A stretch of 20,426 nucleotides of DNA from Alphaproteobacteria bacterium (GTDB taxonomy: Bacteria > Pseudomonadota > Alphaproteobacteria > Caulobacterales > Parvularculaceae), in the NCBI GenBank assembly GCA_030428745.1, contig JAUIEG010000003.1:1-20426 (forward strand), read 5' to 3'. Within the stretch, counting starts at the first letter, position 1, and each line of letters starts with the position of its first letter. Shown here piece after piece: positions 5,989 through 13,873 of this stretch. The notes beneath the pieces are model-generated. The model did no database searches and was not told where the DNA came from. It was given only the letters and a program-made list of their open reading frames with translations. The position numbers and the translations under genes are program-made.

Positions 5989-7101
5989 ATGTCTTTCAAC
6001 TCTTTCGGCAGGATGTTGCGGTTCACGACCTGGGGTGAAAGCCATGGGCCCGCCCTCGGCGTCGTGATTGACGGGTGCCCGCCGGGGATCGTCCTGCGCG
6101 CCGAAGACATTCAGACCGCCCTCGACAAGAGGAAGCCCGGCACGTCGAAATTCGTCACCCAGCGCAAAGAGCCCGATGAGGTCAAAATCCTCTCCGGCGT
6201 GTTCGAGGACGACCGCATAAAAGAAGATTTTGGCGGCCCGGTCACCACCGGGACGTCGATCAGCCTGATGATCGAAAATGTGGACCAGCGCTCGAAAGAC
6301 TATTCGGATATTCGCGACAAGTACCGTCCCGGTCACGCCGACTTCACCTATGACGCGAAATACGGCTTTCGCGATTATCGCGGCGGCGGGCGCTCTTCAG
6401 CGCGCGAAACCGCGGCGCGGGTCGCCGCCGGCGTTGTCGCCGAAAAAATCCTCGCCCATCTTTATGAAAGCGCCATCTGGATTCGCGCTTCCATGGTGCA
6501 GATGGGGCCATACAAAATCGATCGCGATAATTTCGACTGGATGAATGTCGAAAAAAACCCGTTCTGGTGCGCCGACGCCAAGGCCGCCGAGCTCTGGGCG
6601 GAAAAGCTCGACGAAGCGCGCAAGAACGGATCTTCTTACGGCGCCGTCATTGAAGTCGTCGCCTCCGGCGTTCCCGCGGGACTGGGCGCGCCGGTTTACG
6701 GAAAGCTCGACGCAGATCTCGCGAGCGCCATGATGTCGATCAATGCTGTCAAAGGCGTAGAGATCGGCGCCGGAATGGAAGCCGCCGCGCTCACCGGCGA
6801 AGAAAACGCCGACGAAATCCGCATGAAGGACGGCGCCCCGCATTTTCTGTCGAACAAGGCTGGCGGCATCCTGGGCGGCATTTCCTCGGGCCAGGATATC
6901 GTTGCGCGCTTCGCGGTGAAACCGACCTCATCAATCCTGACGCCGCGGCGCACGATCACCGCCAAGGGCGAAGAAACGACAGTCCAGACAATAGGCCGTC
7001 ACGATCCTTGCGTCGGCATTCGCGGCGTGCCCGTTGGCATTGCGATGATGGCCCTTACGCTCGCCGACCACGCGCTGCTTCACCGTGCGCAGTGCGAATA
7101 A
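5989..7101 (+). CDS. aroC: chorismate synthase
   Basis: AroC converts 5-enolpyruvylshikimate 3-phosphate to chorismate, the last common step of aromatic amino acid synthesis, using reduced FMN as cofactor. The product has 370 residues, close to the usual 360-365, and carries all family signatures: WGESHGPALGVVIDGCPPG (residues 15-33), the RPGHADFTYDAKYGFRDYRG block, GGRSSARETAARVAAG, SGQDIVARFAVKPTSSI, and near the end RHDPCVGIRGVPVGIAM. The start MSFNSFGRMLRFTTWGESHG aligns with the canonical N-terminus, although the ribosome binding site is weak (AAGG only one base from the ATG). It is divergent from pdxH and ends 17 bases before the convergent lipoprotein hydrolase gene. No key motif is missing. 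Confidence 0.97.
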   Translation: MSFNSFGRMLRFTTWGESHGPALGVVIDGCPPGIVLRAEDIQTALDKRKPGTSKFVTQRKEPDEVKILSGVFEDDRIKEDFGGPVTTGTSISLMIENVDQRSKDYSDIRDKYRPGHADFTYDAKYGFRDYRGGGRSSARETAARVAAGVVAEKILAHLYESAIWIRASMVQMGPYKIDRDNFDWMNVEKNPFWCADAKAAELWAEKLDEARKNGSSYGAVIEVVASGVPAGLGAPVYGKLDADLASAMMSINAVKGVEIGAGMEAAALTGEENADEIRMKDGAPHFLSNKAGGILGGISSGQDIVARFAVKPTSSILTPRRTITAKGEETTVQTIGRHDPCVGIRGVPVGIAMMALTLADHALLHRAQCE

Positions 7102-7118
7102 ATCGAGCGGCTGACCGC

Positions 7119-8033
7119 CTAGCGGCAGGTTTCGTTCAGCCAGCCAGTGACTTTTTGGGCAAGCGCAATCCGGTTCCACGAAAAGGAATGATCGGCGTCG
7201 ATGCGCCATTCGGCTAGGTCGATTTCCGGAACAGCGCTGTATGCCGCCATATGCCGTTCATGCACGGCGATATTCACCGCCTCGTCGCGCTCGCCCGCAA
7301 TCAGCAGCAGATGCTTGCCCTTAAATTTCGGCGCGAGCCGCGTATTGTCGAAACTGTCGCCGGCCGCCGCGAGTTCGGCGATCGCGGTGTCACCGTTAAA
7401 GCCGTTCAGCATAATCGTTTCATCGGAATAGCGTTTGAAATCTTCAAGCTGTTCGGGCGAGGCGCCGGCCAGATCGGCGCGGTCACCGAGATTAGCCGCC
7501 GCAAGACCGATGATGCACGATAGCTCTTCGTCGCGCGCCCCACCCTGGAGCGCGAAAAAGCCCCCCATGGAATGTCCGAGCACTGCAAGACGGTCTGAAT
7601 CGACCCGCAGATCGGCGTTGGCCGGATCGCGCAGAAAAGCAAGCGCCGAGGCGACATCCTCAATGCCGTTATTGAAGCTGTAAATCCCTTCTGAGCCCCA
7701 GGCGCCGCGATAATGGATAAACAGCGCGTTCCAGCCCGCCCGGCGGATCGCCTGCGCCAGATCGAGATTTTTTTCATTGCCGGGAAAGCCGTGCAGCATG
7801 AGCACAGTCGGGTGGGGGCCGGGCCCGTCGGCGAGATAAATATGGCCGTTCATACGCTCGCCATGAGAGTCGACGCCAAGCTCCATGACCGCCGGGGGAT
7901 AGTCCGGATCGATCGCCGCCGGATCGTGGGTCACAGGATCGCCCACCCTTGCCGCCTCTGGCGCGGCTGTCGCGCAGGCCGCCAACAGCATCGCCCCGGC
8001 GCCGATCTGCGCTATCCTCGTCACCATACGCAT
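7119..8033 (-). CDS. alpha/beta hydrolase lipoprotein
   Basis: This encodes a 304-residue serine hydrolase predicted to be lipid-anchored in the envelope. The N-terminus MRMVTRIAQIGAGAMLLAAC is a lipoprotein signal with lipobox LAAC, putting the acylated cysteine at residue 20. Hydrolase landmarks are VLMLHGFPGNEKN (oxyanion-hole loop, about 77-89), GHSMGG with nucleophile Ser155, GERD with probable acid Asp250, and DADHSF with His282. The arrangement resembles dienelactone-hydrolase/S9-like families. The start at 8033 is chosen because AGGAGG lies five bases upstream; the frame runs open to 8120, but that extension would bury the signal peptide. It is convergent with aroC and divergent from a second alpha/beta hydrolase. 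The substrate is unknown; an ester or peptide bond is plausible. Confidence 0.85.
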   Translation of the reverse strand: MRMVTRIAQIGAGAMLLAACATAAPEAARVGDPVTHDPAAIDPDYPPAVMELGVDSHGERMNGHIYLADGPGPHPTVLMLHGFPGNEKNLDLAQAIRRAGWNALFIHYRGAWGSEGIYSFNNGIEDVASALAFLRDPANADLRVDSDRLAVLGHSMGGFFALQGGARDEELSCIIGLAAANLGDRADLAGASPEQLEDFKRYSDETIMLNGFNGDTAIAELAAAGDSFDNTRLAPKFKGKHLLLIAGERDEAVNIAVHERHMAAYSAVPEIDLAEWRIDADHSFSWNRIALAQKVTGWLNETCR

Positions 8034-8149
8034 TCGCCCCTCCTTTTGTCTCAGCGCGTCCCCGCGCCGCATACTGTTTGTATTACCATCTAAATGACGC
8101 CTGCACAAATCCGTATTCAAGGGTAACCCGGACGCGGTAAGATTGCGCC

Positions 8150-9127
8150 ATGAAAAAACGCTATCTCATTCCGCTCATCCTGTTCGCGCTTATCGCTGGC
8201 GCTTTCATTTTCCTGCGCACACCGGATACGGACCCGGCGGCGATGGAGGCCAAATATACGAATGAAGCCTCGCGGTTTGTGGAAGGGCCAAATGGTCTGC
8301 GCATCCATTACCGAGATCAGGGAAACAGGAATGGCGTCCCTATCGTGCTAGTGCACGGCACCGCCGCCTCGCTGCACACATGGGAGCCTTTAGTCGATCG
8401 CCTGAGCGATAAATATCGTATCATTACCTACACCCAGCCAGGACATGGGCTGACAGGCCCGAACGCAAACCATGACTATTCCTTCGCCGGCATGGCGCAG
8501 GCGCTTGATCTCGTCACGCAAGAGCTGTCGCTCGATCATTTTGTCCTCGGCGGAAACTCCATGGGCGGTTGGGTTGCCTGGCGCTATGCCCTGGCGCATC
8601 CGGAAAGCATAGATGGGCTGATCCTGCTCGACGCATCTGGAATGCCGCTGCGCGAAGGCGAAAGCGAACCCCCGCTCAATCTCGGCTTCCGCCTGCTGAA
8701 AAATCCTCTTGGCCGGTTTTTGCTAAAGCAATTCACTCCGCGCGCCGCAGTCGAAAGGTCAGCGCTTGAATCCGTTTCGGTGAAATCGATCATCACCGGT
8801 GACGTTGTCGACCGTTACTGGGAGCTCCTGCGCCTGCCCGGCAACCGCGCTGCAGCGGGCCAGCGCGCGCTTGTCGACCGCGAACTGGCCTTTGCCGATG
8901 AAATCCAAAACATAACGGCGCCGACACTGATTATATGGGGCGAAGAAGACGCGCTGATCCACGTAACGGCCGCAACGACGTTCGATGAACGGCTGCCGAA
9001 CGCCGAAGTGGTAATCTATCCAGGCGTCGGGCACATCCCCATGGAGGAAGCGCCGGACATGACAGCGACGGATATCGACGCCTTTCTGGAACGAGTCCTT
9101 CCTGAAACCGGCGACAATGCCGAATAA
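8150..9127 (+). CDS. membrane-anchored alpha/beta hydrolase
   Basis: The 325-residue protein begins MKKRYLIPLILFALIAGAFI, a membrane anchor or uncleaved signal (about residues 5-22), so the hydrolase domain should face the periplasm. The domain is a typical alpha/beta hydrolase: VLVHGTAASLHTWEPL (67-82), QPGHGLTGP, GGNSMGG with nucleophile Ser137, IIWGEEDALI with acid Asp267, and PGVGHIPMEEAP with His295. The order resembles haloalkane-dehalogenase/epoxide-hydrolase and esterase families, but no residues single out a dehalogenase and an esterase is more likely. The ATG at 8150 has only a weak ribosome binding site. It is divergent from the lipoprotein hydrolase with 116 bases between them. 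The fold and triad are clear; the substrate is unknown. Confidence 0.85.
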   Translation: MKKRYLIPLILFALIAGAFIFLRTPDTDPAAMEAKYTNEASRFVEGPNGLRIHYRDQGNRNGVPIVLVHGTAASLHTWEPLVDRLSDKYRIITYTQPGHGLTGPNANHDYSFAGMAQALDLVTQELSLDHFVLGGNSMGGWVAWRYALAHPESIDGLILLDASGMPLREGESEPPLNLGFRLLKNPLGRFLLKQFTPRAAVERSALESVSVKSIITGDVVDRYWELLRLPGNRAAAGQRALVDRELAFADEIQNITAPTLIIWGEEDALIHVTAATTFDERLPNAEVVIYPGVGHIPMEEAPDMTATDIDAFLERVLPETGDNAE

Positions 9128-9152
9128 TCACGACGGCCCGCGGTCATATTCA

Positions 9153-9184
9153 GGCGCGCGCCCCTGACAAAGGGCAGGCGCGCC
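9153..9184. repeat. GC-rich hairpin after the membrane hydrolase gene
   Basis: GGCGCGC at 9153-9159 pairs with GCGCGCC at 9178-9184. The inner GCCC/GGGC bases extend the stem, with a two-base bulge around a short loop. It starts 25 bases after the stop codon. No T-run follows, so termination here would be weak or factor-dependent. Confidence 0.35.
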
Positions 9185-9234
9185 CGCCTCTTCGTCCAGC
9201 TAACACTCTCAAGACAAGAATAAGGAGGAGACCC

Positions 9235-9342
9235 ATGAGCAAGCTCCGAGCAACTCTTTTTTGTGTTTGCTATATGCAAGGGGGCGGAGGCCACCGAGCA
9301 GGTGATGCTGCATCCTCAAGAGCGCGGCCTCGGCGCCGTTGA
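9235..9342 (+). pseudogene. short ORF with strong ribosome binding site, probably a remnant of a lost gene start
   Basis: AAGGAGGAG ends four bases before an ATG at 9235, one of the best ribosome binding sites in the window. The ORF encodes only 35 residues: MSKLRATLFCVCYM, then glycine- and arginine-rich sequence that looks like frame noise, and it stops at 9342. The first 14 residues could begin a signal peptide. The simplest reading is that the 5' end of a gene survives here and the rest was lost when the neighbouring acyltransferase DNA arrived. A genuine small protein cannot be excluded. The surrounding 9128-9382 gap holds no other gene that I can support. Confidence 0.4.
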
Positions 9343-9382
9343 GATTTCTGTCGAAAAACCGGAAGGCAAAGGCCCTGGCCGA

Positions 9383-10483
9383 TCATCCGCTGACACTCAC
9401 CGCGTCGCCGAGCGTTTTGTTGTCCGCTGCAGCGGCCCGTCGGCGTCGAAGCCGTTCCACGGGCCGCTCGATGATCAAGTAGATCAAGGCCGCAATAGCG
9501 ACAGAGGTTACGACAATGGCTGTGAAGTAGAGTACCGGCATCTCCGTGCGCCATTCTGCGCCGTTAAAAACATCCCTATAAATATAGATGACAAGCAAGT
9601 GAATAAGATAAACCGGATAGGATAGCTCTCCGACCAGTCGATCCCAGCGCCATTGCGCCGTCAAGCGAAACACAAAAGGAACACATGCGGCTATGATTGC
9701 CAGAAAAATCCAGACCTTCACTTCTGGCGCCGCCGGCGCATAGCGATAAACGACCATAGAAACGATCGCAATGACAAACATCACGGCTGGGGACCACGAC
9801 GGAACAAAGTCTTTTGAAATGTATTTTGCAAAACCGCGATAGCCTAATATGCCGACGATGAATAAAGCCAGCTCAAATGGGAAAAATCGATATGTCCAGG
9901 GGTCGAAATCCAGCCCCGCATTATACGCCAAAAAGCGCGCACTCATGGACACAACAAGAAGCCCGGCCAGCCAGCCCCATCTTAAACGTACGAGAAAAGG
10001 CGCTAAGGCGTAAAATGTAATCTCAATACCAAGGGACCAAGCCTGCGGTACGAGCAGCAATCTGTATAAGGCGTAATCGGAAGCGCGGAAATTTCTCACA
10101 AAGGAGAGAGCGCCATCATTCGTGCCGAGAAATAGGGTCCAGTCCTGAAAGACCAGCCCAAGATTTGTGACAGCTAGAAAGAATTTCGACGCCCAATCGA
10201 GAGATTGAAAATCATTCCATGTTGCGCCGTAAAAAGACCCGCCTGTTATCGAATAAACAACCGCCGTAATGACAGCGATCACGAAATAAGCCGGGTAAAG
10301 GCGCAAGAACCGGTTCAAATAAAAGACGCGGACCGAGGCATAGGTCTGGTTGAGCACGAGCGCCATATAGAAACCGGATATGACAAAAAAAGCCTGGACC
10401 GCCAACGAACCGCCGACGAGTTGCTTTGAATTGGCATGGGCGAGAACAACCGAAATCGCCAGCAATAATCGAATCACACCCAT
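9383..10483 (-). CDS. acyltransferase family 3 membrane protein (OafA/YrhL-like)
   Basis: This family transfers acyl groups (often acetyl) from the cytoplasm onto surface polysaccharides or other exported glycans. The 366-residue protein starts MGVIRLLLAISVVLAHANSK, where His16 fits the conserved catalytic histidine of the first helix. It continues with GGSLAVQAFFVISGFYMALV (24-43) and FYLNRFLRLYPAYF (54-67), the R-x-x-R-xx-P signature. About ten hydrophobic segments follow, ending in IIERPVERLRRRR. Three hand-counted 60-base stretches (from 9781, 9841 and 10201) are 47, 43 and 40% GC, clearly below the neighbours, and no ribosome binding site precedes the ATG. Both suggest recent acquisition. 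It lies 81 bases downstream of the methyltransferase gene on the same strand. The target glycan is unknown. Confidence 0.88.
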   Translation of the reverse strand: MGVIRLLLAISVVLAHANSKQLVGGSLAVQAFFVISGFYMALVLNQTYASVRVFYLNRFLRLYPAYFVIAVITAVVYSITGGSFYGATWNDFQSLDWASKFFLAVTNLGLVFQDWTLFLGTNDGALSFVRNFRASDYALYRLLLVPQAWSLGIEITFYALAPFLVRLRWGWLAGLLVVSMSARFLAYNAGLDFDPWTYRFFPFELALFIVGILGYRGFAKYISKDFVPSWSPAVMFVIAIVSMVVYRYAPAAPEVKVWIFLAIIAACVPFVFRLTAQWRWDRLVGELSYPVYLIHLLVIYIYRDVFNGAEWRTEMPVLYFTAIVVTSVAIAALIYLIIERPVERLRRRRAAAADNKTLGDAVSVSG

Positions 10484-10564
10484 ACTGACTTATACCAACT
10501 TAACCGGACTTGGTCATCGCGCGTCGTGGGACCGGCATGACAACGCCTGTGTCCGCCACAACGC

Positions 10565-11638
10565 TTACGCCAACTTCCGAAAGCTTGTAATCTTCGTGAG
10601 AAAAGCCAGTGTTTCGTCGCTTTTCTTCAATCCCGCTTCGCCAAACAGCGCCGGCAAATCCGCCCGGCAATAAGAGTCGTAATAAGGCTCGTGAAACCCG
10701 CGCGGAAAATTCTCCAGGAGAATATCGAACCCCGGTTCATCGCCATATTGAATGGTGTCCGTATGCACATATACGCCGCCCGGTTTCAACAGCCGCGCAA
10801 TTTCCGCCGCAACATCTGAGCGAACTTTTGGCGGCAATTCATGAAAAAGATAAACGGACGTAATGATGTCGAATGACGCGTCGGGAAGCCTCGTGTTCTC
10901 CGCCGGCTGTTGAACGAAGGTCACATCCCTGACGCCACCAAGCGCCGTTCGCGCGCGCCCAAGATAGGCCGGCGACAGATCAAGCGCCGTCAGCCGCAGC
11001 ATCGGCCAGTTGTCGTGAATATCGGCGAGGAAGCCGCCGCCCCCGCACCCGAGATCGAGGAGCGACGCGGCGCCAGCGTCCCTTCCCTTCAGCGCTTCAC
11101 CGACAAAGGGCAAGGCCTGACGGCGCATGGCCGCAGCCGAGCCGGTGAACAATGTCTCCACCTGCATGTCGTAACGCGCGGCAGACGCGTCGGAGAGCCA
11201 GCCATCAGTCTGATAATGAAAGTTCTGAAGATAATAACGGGGATATTTTTCCCGCATGGCGTCCGTCAGCACTTCGGAATGGGCGCGGGCGTATTTGCGC
11301 TGCGCCACTTTGCGCGCATCGAGAAGATAATCGCGGCTTTCGCGCCATAATTTTGAAAAGGACGGTGTGCGGCGCAGCTCCACCGGCATTTTATAAGACC
11401 CCGCCTCCACATTCTTCCAGTCGCGCTGAAATAGCTCGCGAAAAGCAGTTTTCAGGCGGGTGCGGTCGAGTGGTCCAAACTCTTCAGCATAAGGCGCCTC
11501 GCCGGGATCGGTGAGCGGGCCCATCAACCGGCGGCCATAAGCGTAATGACCGGTATACCAAAGCACTCGCGCCGCCTGGCCGGCGCTATAGGCGGCGCGC
11601 TTTGCGCCATTGGCGATCATTGCATTGAGCGGCGCCAT
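10565..11638 (-). CDS. class I SAM-dependent methyltransferase with long N-terminal region
   Basis: The C-terminal half is a Rossmann-fold methyltransferase: LLDLGCGGGGF (193-203) is the SAM-binding motif I, LTALDLSPAYLGRAR follows as motif II, DASFDIITSVYLFHELPP is the post-motif acid region, and LLKPGGVYVHTDT is motif III. The first 190 residues are not a standard domain, but they contain a striking segment, YPRYYLQNFHYQTDGWLS (132-149), then AARYDMQVETLFTG, which looks conserved and may form a substrate cap. The HELPP segment is seen in several small-molecule methyltransferases. AAGGAG sits inside the end of the upstream RNA methyltransferase gene, whose stop is three bases from this ATG, so the two are translationally linked. 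The substrate (lipid, quinone, small molecule or RNA) is unknown. Confidence 0.85.
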   Translation of the reverse strand: MAPLNAMIANGAKRAAYSAGQAARVLWYTGHYAYGRRLMGPLTDPGEAPYAEEFGPLDRTRLKTAFRELFQRDWKNVEAGSYKMPVELRRTPSFSKLWRESRDYLLDARKVAQRKYARAHSEVLTDAMREKYPRYYLQNFHYQTDGWLSDASAARYDMQVETLFTGSAAAMRRQALPFVGEALKGRDAGAASLLDLGCGGGGFLADIHDNWPMLRLTALDLSPAYLGRARTALGGVRDVTFVQQPAENTRLPDASFDIITSVYLFHELPPKVRSDVAAEIARLLKPGGVYVHTDTIQYGDEPGFDILLENFPRGFHEPYYDSYCRADLPALFGEAGLKKSDETLAFLTKITSFRKLA

Positions 11639-11641
11639 GTC

Positions 11642-12934
11642 TCACTCCTTCGTGAAAAGCCCGGCAATCTCAACATGGGCCGAGAACACGAACTGATCAA
11701 CGGGCAAAAGCTGTGACAGGCTGTAGCCGCCGTTGCGTAAAATCGCGGCGTCGCGGGCGAAACTCGCTGGATTACAGGAAACGCCGATCACAACCGGGAC
11801 CGACGATTGCGCAAGCTGTTCGGACTGCGCCTTTGCGCCCGCCCGGGGCGGGTCGAACACCACCGCATCATAGGGCTTCAATTCTTCAGCGCTTAATGGA
11901 CGCTCAAAAAGATTACGCCGCTCTGCCTTTAGAGGATGGCGCAGACTCACGCTCCGCGCCGCCGCGTCAAGCGCGGAAATCGCCGGGACATCGGAATCAA
12001 ATGCGTCCACCGCCGCAGTGGTTGCAAGCGGAAGCGCGAAGGTTCCGCAACCGGAGAAAAGATCAGCGATGCGTCTGGCGTCTTTGGTGTGTTCAGTCAC
12101 GAAGCCTGTAAGCGCCGCTTCACCGTCTGCGCTCGCCTGCAAAAAAGCGCCCGGCGGGATCGCCATGGGAACGCCGCCAAACCGCACGAAGGGCGCTTCG
12201 AACATGGCGACAGGCGCGGCGTCAGCCGTGATGCGAACAACGCCGGCGTCCTGCGCAGCCTCCGTGAGCGCCATGATCTCAGGGCCGGTCAGATCGTCCG
12301 ACGCATCACCGCCTGAAAACGCGACATCAAGACCATTGTCGCAAAGCGTCACATGGACATCGAAAAACCGCCAGCGCGCCGGAGCAGCTTCAGCAAGCGC
12401 ATGTAACTTTGGAAGCGCTTCGGCGAGTGGCGGCGCCAGCACAAGACACTCCTTGATGGCGACGATGCGATCCGACGCCCGTTCATTGAACCCGAAGACA
12501 ACACCGGCGCCGGTCCGGCGAACGGCGAAACTCGCCCGGCGGCGCGATGCAGGCGTGCACGCATGGAGCGGCGCAATGATCCCCTCGTCAAAACCTTCCC
12601 GTGCGAGCGCCTTCACGACAAATTCATGTTTCCAGTTACGGTAATAATCGGTCGTCAAATGTTGCAGGGCGCAGCCGCCGCAGTTTCCGAAATACGGGCA
12701 CGGCGCCGAAACACGATGAGGGCTTTCGGTGATCAGCGCTTCAATAGCCCCGCGCGAACCGCGATAAGCAATGCAGGCCACATCACCCGGCGCGGAATAA
12801 GGCGCGAAAACTTTGTCGCCGTCGATCAAAGCAACGCCGTCGCCACGGGCGCCGATCTCACCGATCTCCGCTTCCGCCGTTTTCAGTGGCGCAGGCGCTT
12901 TCGCACGCGGCCTAGCTCTTCTTCGTTGCGCCAA
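11642..12934 (-). CDS. TrmA/RlmD-family RNA (uracil-5-)-methyltransferase
   Basis: These Fe-S enzymes methylate C5 of a uridine in rRNA or tRNA using SAM. The 430-residue protein has, in order, a basic tail, a TRAM-like RNA-binding domain (about 20-70), four cluster cysteines (Cys79, Cys85, Cys88 in CPYFGNCGGC, and Cys163), SAM motif DLFSGCGTF (291-299), FDPPRAG (360-366), the catalytic Cys387 in GVSCNPASFARD, and HVE with Glu422 as probable base. This is the RlmC/RlmD/TrmA pattern; whether 23S rRNA U747, U1939 or another site is the target cannot be read. The start is TTG at 12934, which overlaps the tlyA gene by 23 bases with GGGAG about eight bases ahead. No ATG lies near. All catalytic parts are present. 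Confidence 0.9.
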   Translation of the reverse strand: MAQRRRARPRAKAPAPLKTAEAEIGEIGARGDGVALIDGDKVFAPYSAPGDVACIAYRGSRGAIEALITESPHRVSAPCPYFGNCGGCALQHLTTDYYRNWKHEFVVKALAREGFDEGIIAPLHACTPASRRRASFAVRRTGAGVVFGFNERASDRIVAIKECLVLAPPLAEALPKLHALAEAAPARWRFFDVHVTLCDNGLDVAFSGGDASDDLTGPEIMALTEAAQDAGVVRITADAAPVAMFEAPFVRFGGVPMAIPPGAFLQASADGEAALTGFVTEHTKDARRIADLFSGCGTFALPLATTAAVDAFDSDVPAISALDAAARSVSLRHPLKAERRNLFERPLSAEELKPYDAVVFDPPRAGAKAQSEQLAQSSVPVVIGVSCNPASFARDAAILRNGGYSLSQLLPVDQFVFSAHVEIAGLFTKE

Positions 12935-13637
12935 GAAGGAACTCCCTGTTGCCGTCGCCGCCGAGAATGGGGCTGTCGATCAGACCGCAAACCGTCCAGC
13001 CCAGGCTTTCCACCCATTGAACCATGTCTTGGGCGCAGGGTTCCGCCAACCCTTCTTTTACGAGGCCGCCTTTGCCGATCCCGTCGCGCCCCACCTCGAA
13101 TTGCGGCTTGATCAGCGTCGCCAACATGCATGACGGCGCAGCAAGAGCAAAGGCAAAGGGCAGCGCTTTTTTCAGGCTGATGAAGCTGACGTCACAAACA
13201 ATTACACCAATCGGCTCAGGCGCCAGGTCGCGCGTCAGCTCTTTCGCATGGGTCTTTTCAAGATTGACGACACGAGGGTCACCGGCGATCTTTTCGTGCA
13301 ACTGCCCCTGCCCCACATCGACGGCGTAGACTTTTGCGGCCCCGGCCCGAAGCAAGACATCGGTGAATCCGCCGGTCGAAGCGCCAAGGTCGAGGCAGAT
13401 TTTTTCCGAGACATCGAAGCCGAAATGTTCGAGCGCCGCCTCAAGCTTCATTCCGCCGCGAGAAACAAAGTCATGCACAACGCCAGTGACCGCGATATCG
13501 GCATCTTCCGTGACTTTCTGCGAAGACTTCGTGGCGCACGCGCCATTCACCGTCACCAGGCCCGCCGCAATCGCTTCCTGCGCGCGGGCGCGGCTTTCCA
13601 TTAACCCTGTCTGGACGAGATATTGGTCGAGGCGCAT
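12912..13637 (-). CDS. tlyA: TlyA family rRNA 2'-O-methyltransferase (hemolysin A family)
   Basis: TlyA proteins methylate ribose 2'-O positions of 16S and 23S rRNA cytidines, which is linked to capreomycin sensitivity. The 241-residue product has an N-terminal S4 RNA-binding domain (about 1-60, beginning MRLDQYLVQTGLMESRARAQ) and an FtsJ/RrmJ-like Rossmann domain. Motifs are SRGGMKLEAAL (59-69), LDLGASTGGFTDVLLRAGA (82-100), CDVSFISL and LIKPQFEVGR. Lys64, Asp149, Lys177 and Glu232 match the expected K-D-K-E tetrad by position; this is my inference. The length is slightly short of the usual 245-270. Its last codons overlap the start of the TrmA-family gene. The old name hemolysin should not be read as a toxin function here. 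Confidence 0.92.
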   Translation of the reverse strand: MRLDQYLVQTGLMESRARAQEAIAAGLVTVNGACATKSSQKVTEDADIAVTGVVHDFVSRGGMKLEAALEHFGFDVSEKICLDLGASTGGFTDVLLRAGAAKVYAVDVGQGQLHEKIAGDPRVVNLEKTHAKELTRDLAPEPIGVIVCDVSFISLKKALPFAFALAAPSCMLATLIKPQFEVGRDGIGKGGLVKEGLAEPCAQDMVQWVESLGWTVCGLIDSPILGGDGNREFLLGATKKS

Positions 13638-13705
13638 TTTTTCCGACGGACAAGCGACGCTTCATCGTATAGAGACGGTCACCCGCAACGCCAAGGAGAG
13701 ACCTC

Positions 13706-13792
13706 ATGCGCCCCGCTACTGTTATCGCCGTCCTCCTTACCCTCTCGCTCGCCCGCGTCCCTGCTCACTTTTCTCAAGCGCTGACAATCTGA
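13706..13792 (+). pseudogene. short ORF with ribosome binding site and signal-peptide-like sequence, probable gene remnant
   Basis: CCAAGGAGAG ends five bases before an ATG at 13706. The 28-residue product MRPATVIAVLLTLSLA begins like a perfect signal peptide, then runs into RVPAHFSQALTI and stops at 13792. A single-base shift would keep the frame open to 13858 with SSADNLKISGTTRR, so a frameshifted or truncated exported protein is likely. A leader peptide or true small membrane protein is less likely but possible. It occupies the 236-base gap between tlyA (divergent) and the DJ-1/PfpI gene. Apart from it, that gap shows nothing I can name. Confidence 0.35.
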
Positions 13793-13873
13793 AAATTTCT
13801 GGAACGACGCGGCGGCCGCTCGTGTTTTCTTCACACAGCACGCACGCAGCGCTGAAATGAAAGGAGATGCGCT

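Noticed and set aside
7107..7125. GCGG-CTGA-CCGC-CTA-GCGG alternating hairpins in the aroC/hydrolase junction
   Set aside because: Stems are only 4 bp and there is no T-tract, so chance is likely in GC-rich DNA.
9263..9625. 120-codon plus-strand frame beginning in the gap and running into the acyltransferase gene
   Set aside because: Most of it is antisense to the acyltransferase. The first part (around QVMLHPQERGLGAVEISVEK) looked protein-like, but I could not assign it to any family and it has no ribosome binding site of its own.
9128..10564. Mobile element carrying the acyltransferase
   Set aside because: No transposase, integrase, terminal inverted repeats, target duplication or tRNA attachment site could be seen around it.
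12912..13637. TlyA as a haemolysin or toxin
   Set aside because: The S4 plus FtsJ-like layout and SAM motif mark an rRNA methyltransferase; the hemolysin name is historical.
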